Source of the DNA: Eudromia elegans
Taxonomy: Eukaryota; Chordata; Aves; Tinamiformes; Tinamidae
Reading direction: 5' to 3'
NCBI GenBank assembly: GCA_003342815.1
Contig: PTEX01000004.1
Span: 2,367,698-2,431,697 of the forward strand
DNA: 64,000 nucleotides
The position numbers and the translations under genes were made by a program. Shown piece by piece: positions 63,801 to 64,000 of this stretch (position 1 is its first letter; each line of letters opens with the position of its first letter). The notes under the pieces are model-generated. The model had not been told where the DNA came from, did not search any database, and saw only the letters and a list, made by a program, of their open reading frames with translations.

Positions 63801-63879
63801 CTCCCCACGCCTGCCCCGCGCCCACNCGCTGCCCTCGGCAGTGCCTCGCTCCCCGCCCCGCGCCCGGGTGCCGATCCAT

Positions 63880-64000
63880 GAAGGCCCCAGCAGTATGTCA
63901 CGGGAGTGATAATTACATCCCCCACCCGCATCATGCCGCCTGCTGCTGACCTCTCACCCCTCCTCTCTTTTAATCACCCCCTGGCATCAGTCACTGTGAC
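63880..64000. promoter_or_regulatory. Candidate conserved non-coding block H (cut by window edge)
   Basis: GGAGTGATAATTACATCC, CTTTTAATCACCCCC and CATCAGTCACTGTGAC after a GC-rich run. It resembles the other blocks in composition and continues beyond the window. Confidence 0.3.

Larger units (their letters stand above)
48211..64000. other. Intergenic upstream flank of GPATCH2L
   Basis: No exon was recognised on either strand. It holds the old CR1/L3-like LINE, candidate blocks D-H, a G-rich tract near 56,754-56,791 and unique sequence. Long open frames (for example 58,661-59,407 minus and 51,745-52,338 plus) are low-complexity or GC-driven without family resemblance. In mammals IFT43 and TGFB3 would lie next on this side; neither was found. 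Confidence 0.6.

Noticed and set aside
48211-64000. Exons of IFT43 or TGFB3 expected on this side by synteny
   Set aside because: No matching peptide segments were found in any frame.

Overview
This window reads as nuclear DNA from a vertebrate, almost certainly a bird. It has interrupted genes with GT-AG introns, a CpG-island promoter, sparse repeats dominated by CR1 LINE tails (one ending in the avian TGTGATTCTGTG-type 3' end), a tetrapod MIR-type SINE, and many intronic poly-A tracts. Nothing looks prokaryotic: there are no operons, CRISPR arrays, insertion sequences or phage genes.

Only one protein-coding gene can be supported. It is GPATCH2L (G-patch domain containing 2 like, formerly C14orf118), on the minus strand from its CpG-island promoter at about 47.4-48.2 kb to its stop codon at 18,556. 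I placed nine coding exons by homology and by canonical splice sites. Joined, they give one uninterrupted 1,455-nt frame (484 codons plus stop), very close to the length I recall for the human protein (482). The first, non-coding exon could not be placed. It lies in or beside a 190-base run of N at 47,852-48,041, inside GC-rich sequence that includes a (GGGCC)n tract. The protein is very basic, with several nuclear-localisation-like clusters, and shows no G-patch motif despite its name.

Layout. 1-13.6 kb: intergenic DNA past the 3' end of the gene, with a candidate conserved non-coding block near 2.9 kb, two weak MIR-like scraps and an antisense CR1-like relic near 10.9 kb. 13.6-16.5 kb: two independent CR1 fragments on the plus strand. 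16.6-18.56 kb: the region that should contain the 3' UTR; no clear polyadenylation signal was seen. 18.56-46.87 kb: GPATCH2L exons and introns, with candidate regulatory blocks at 21.4-21.7 and 35.85-36.13 kb, a MIR at 42.4 kb, a CR1 scrap at 24.3 kb and many poly-A tracts. 47.4-48.2 kb: CpG island and assembly gap. 48.2-64 kb: intergenic upstream flank, with an old antisense CR1/L3-like LINE at 49.7-50.2 kb and a series of unusually structured AT/CpG-mixed blocks (52.0-52.4, 55.35-55.7, 58.6-58.9, 60.6-60.85 and 63.9-64.0 kb) that look like conserved non-coding elements.

In mammals the local order is TGFB3 - IFT43 - GPATCH2L - ESRRB. If it is conserved, ESRRB lies beyond coordinate 1 and IFT43/TGFB3 beyond 64,000. 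No exon of either was recognised here. The candidate regulatory blocks would then belong to the landscape of these developmental genes (inference). I found no convincing undescribed system. The points most worth checking are the non-coding blocks and the short words they share.
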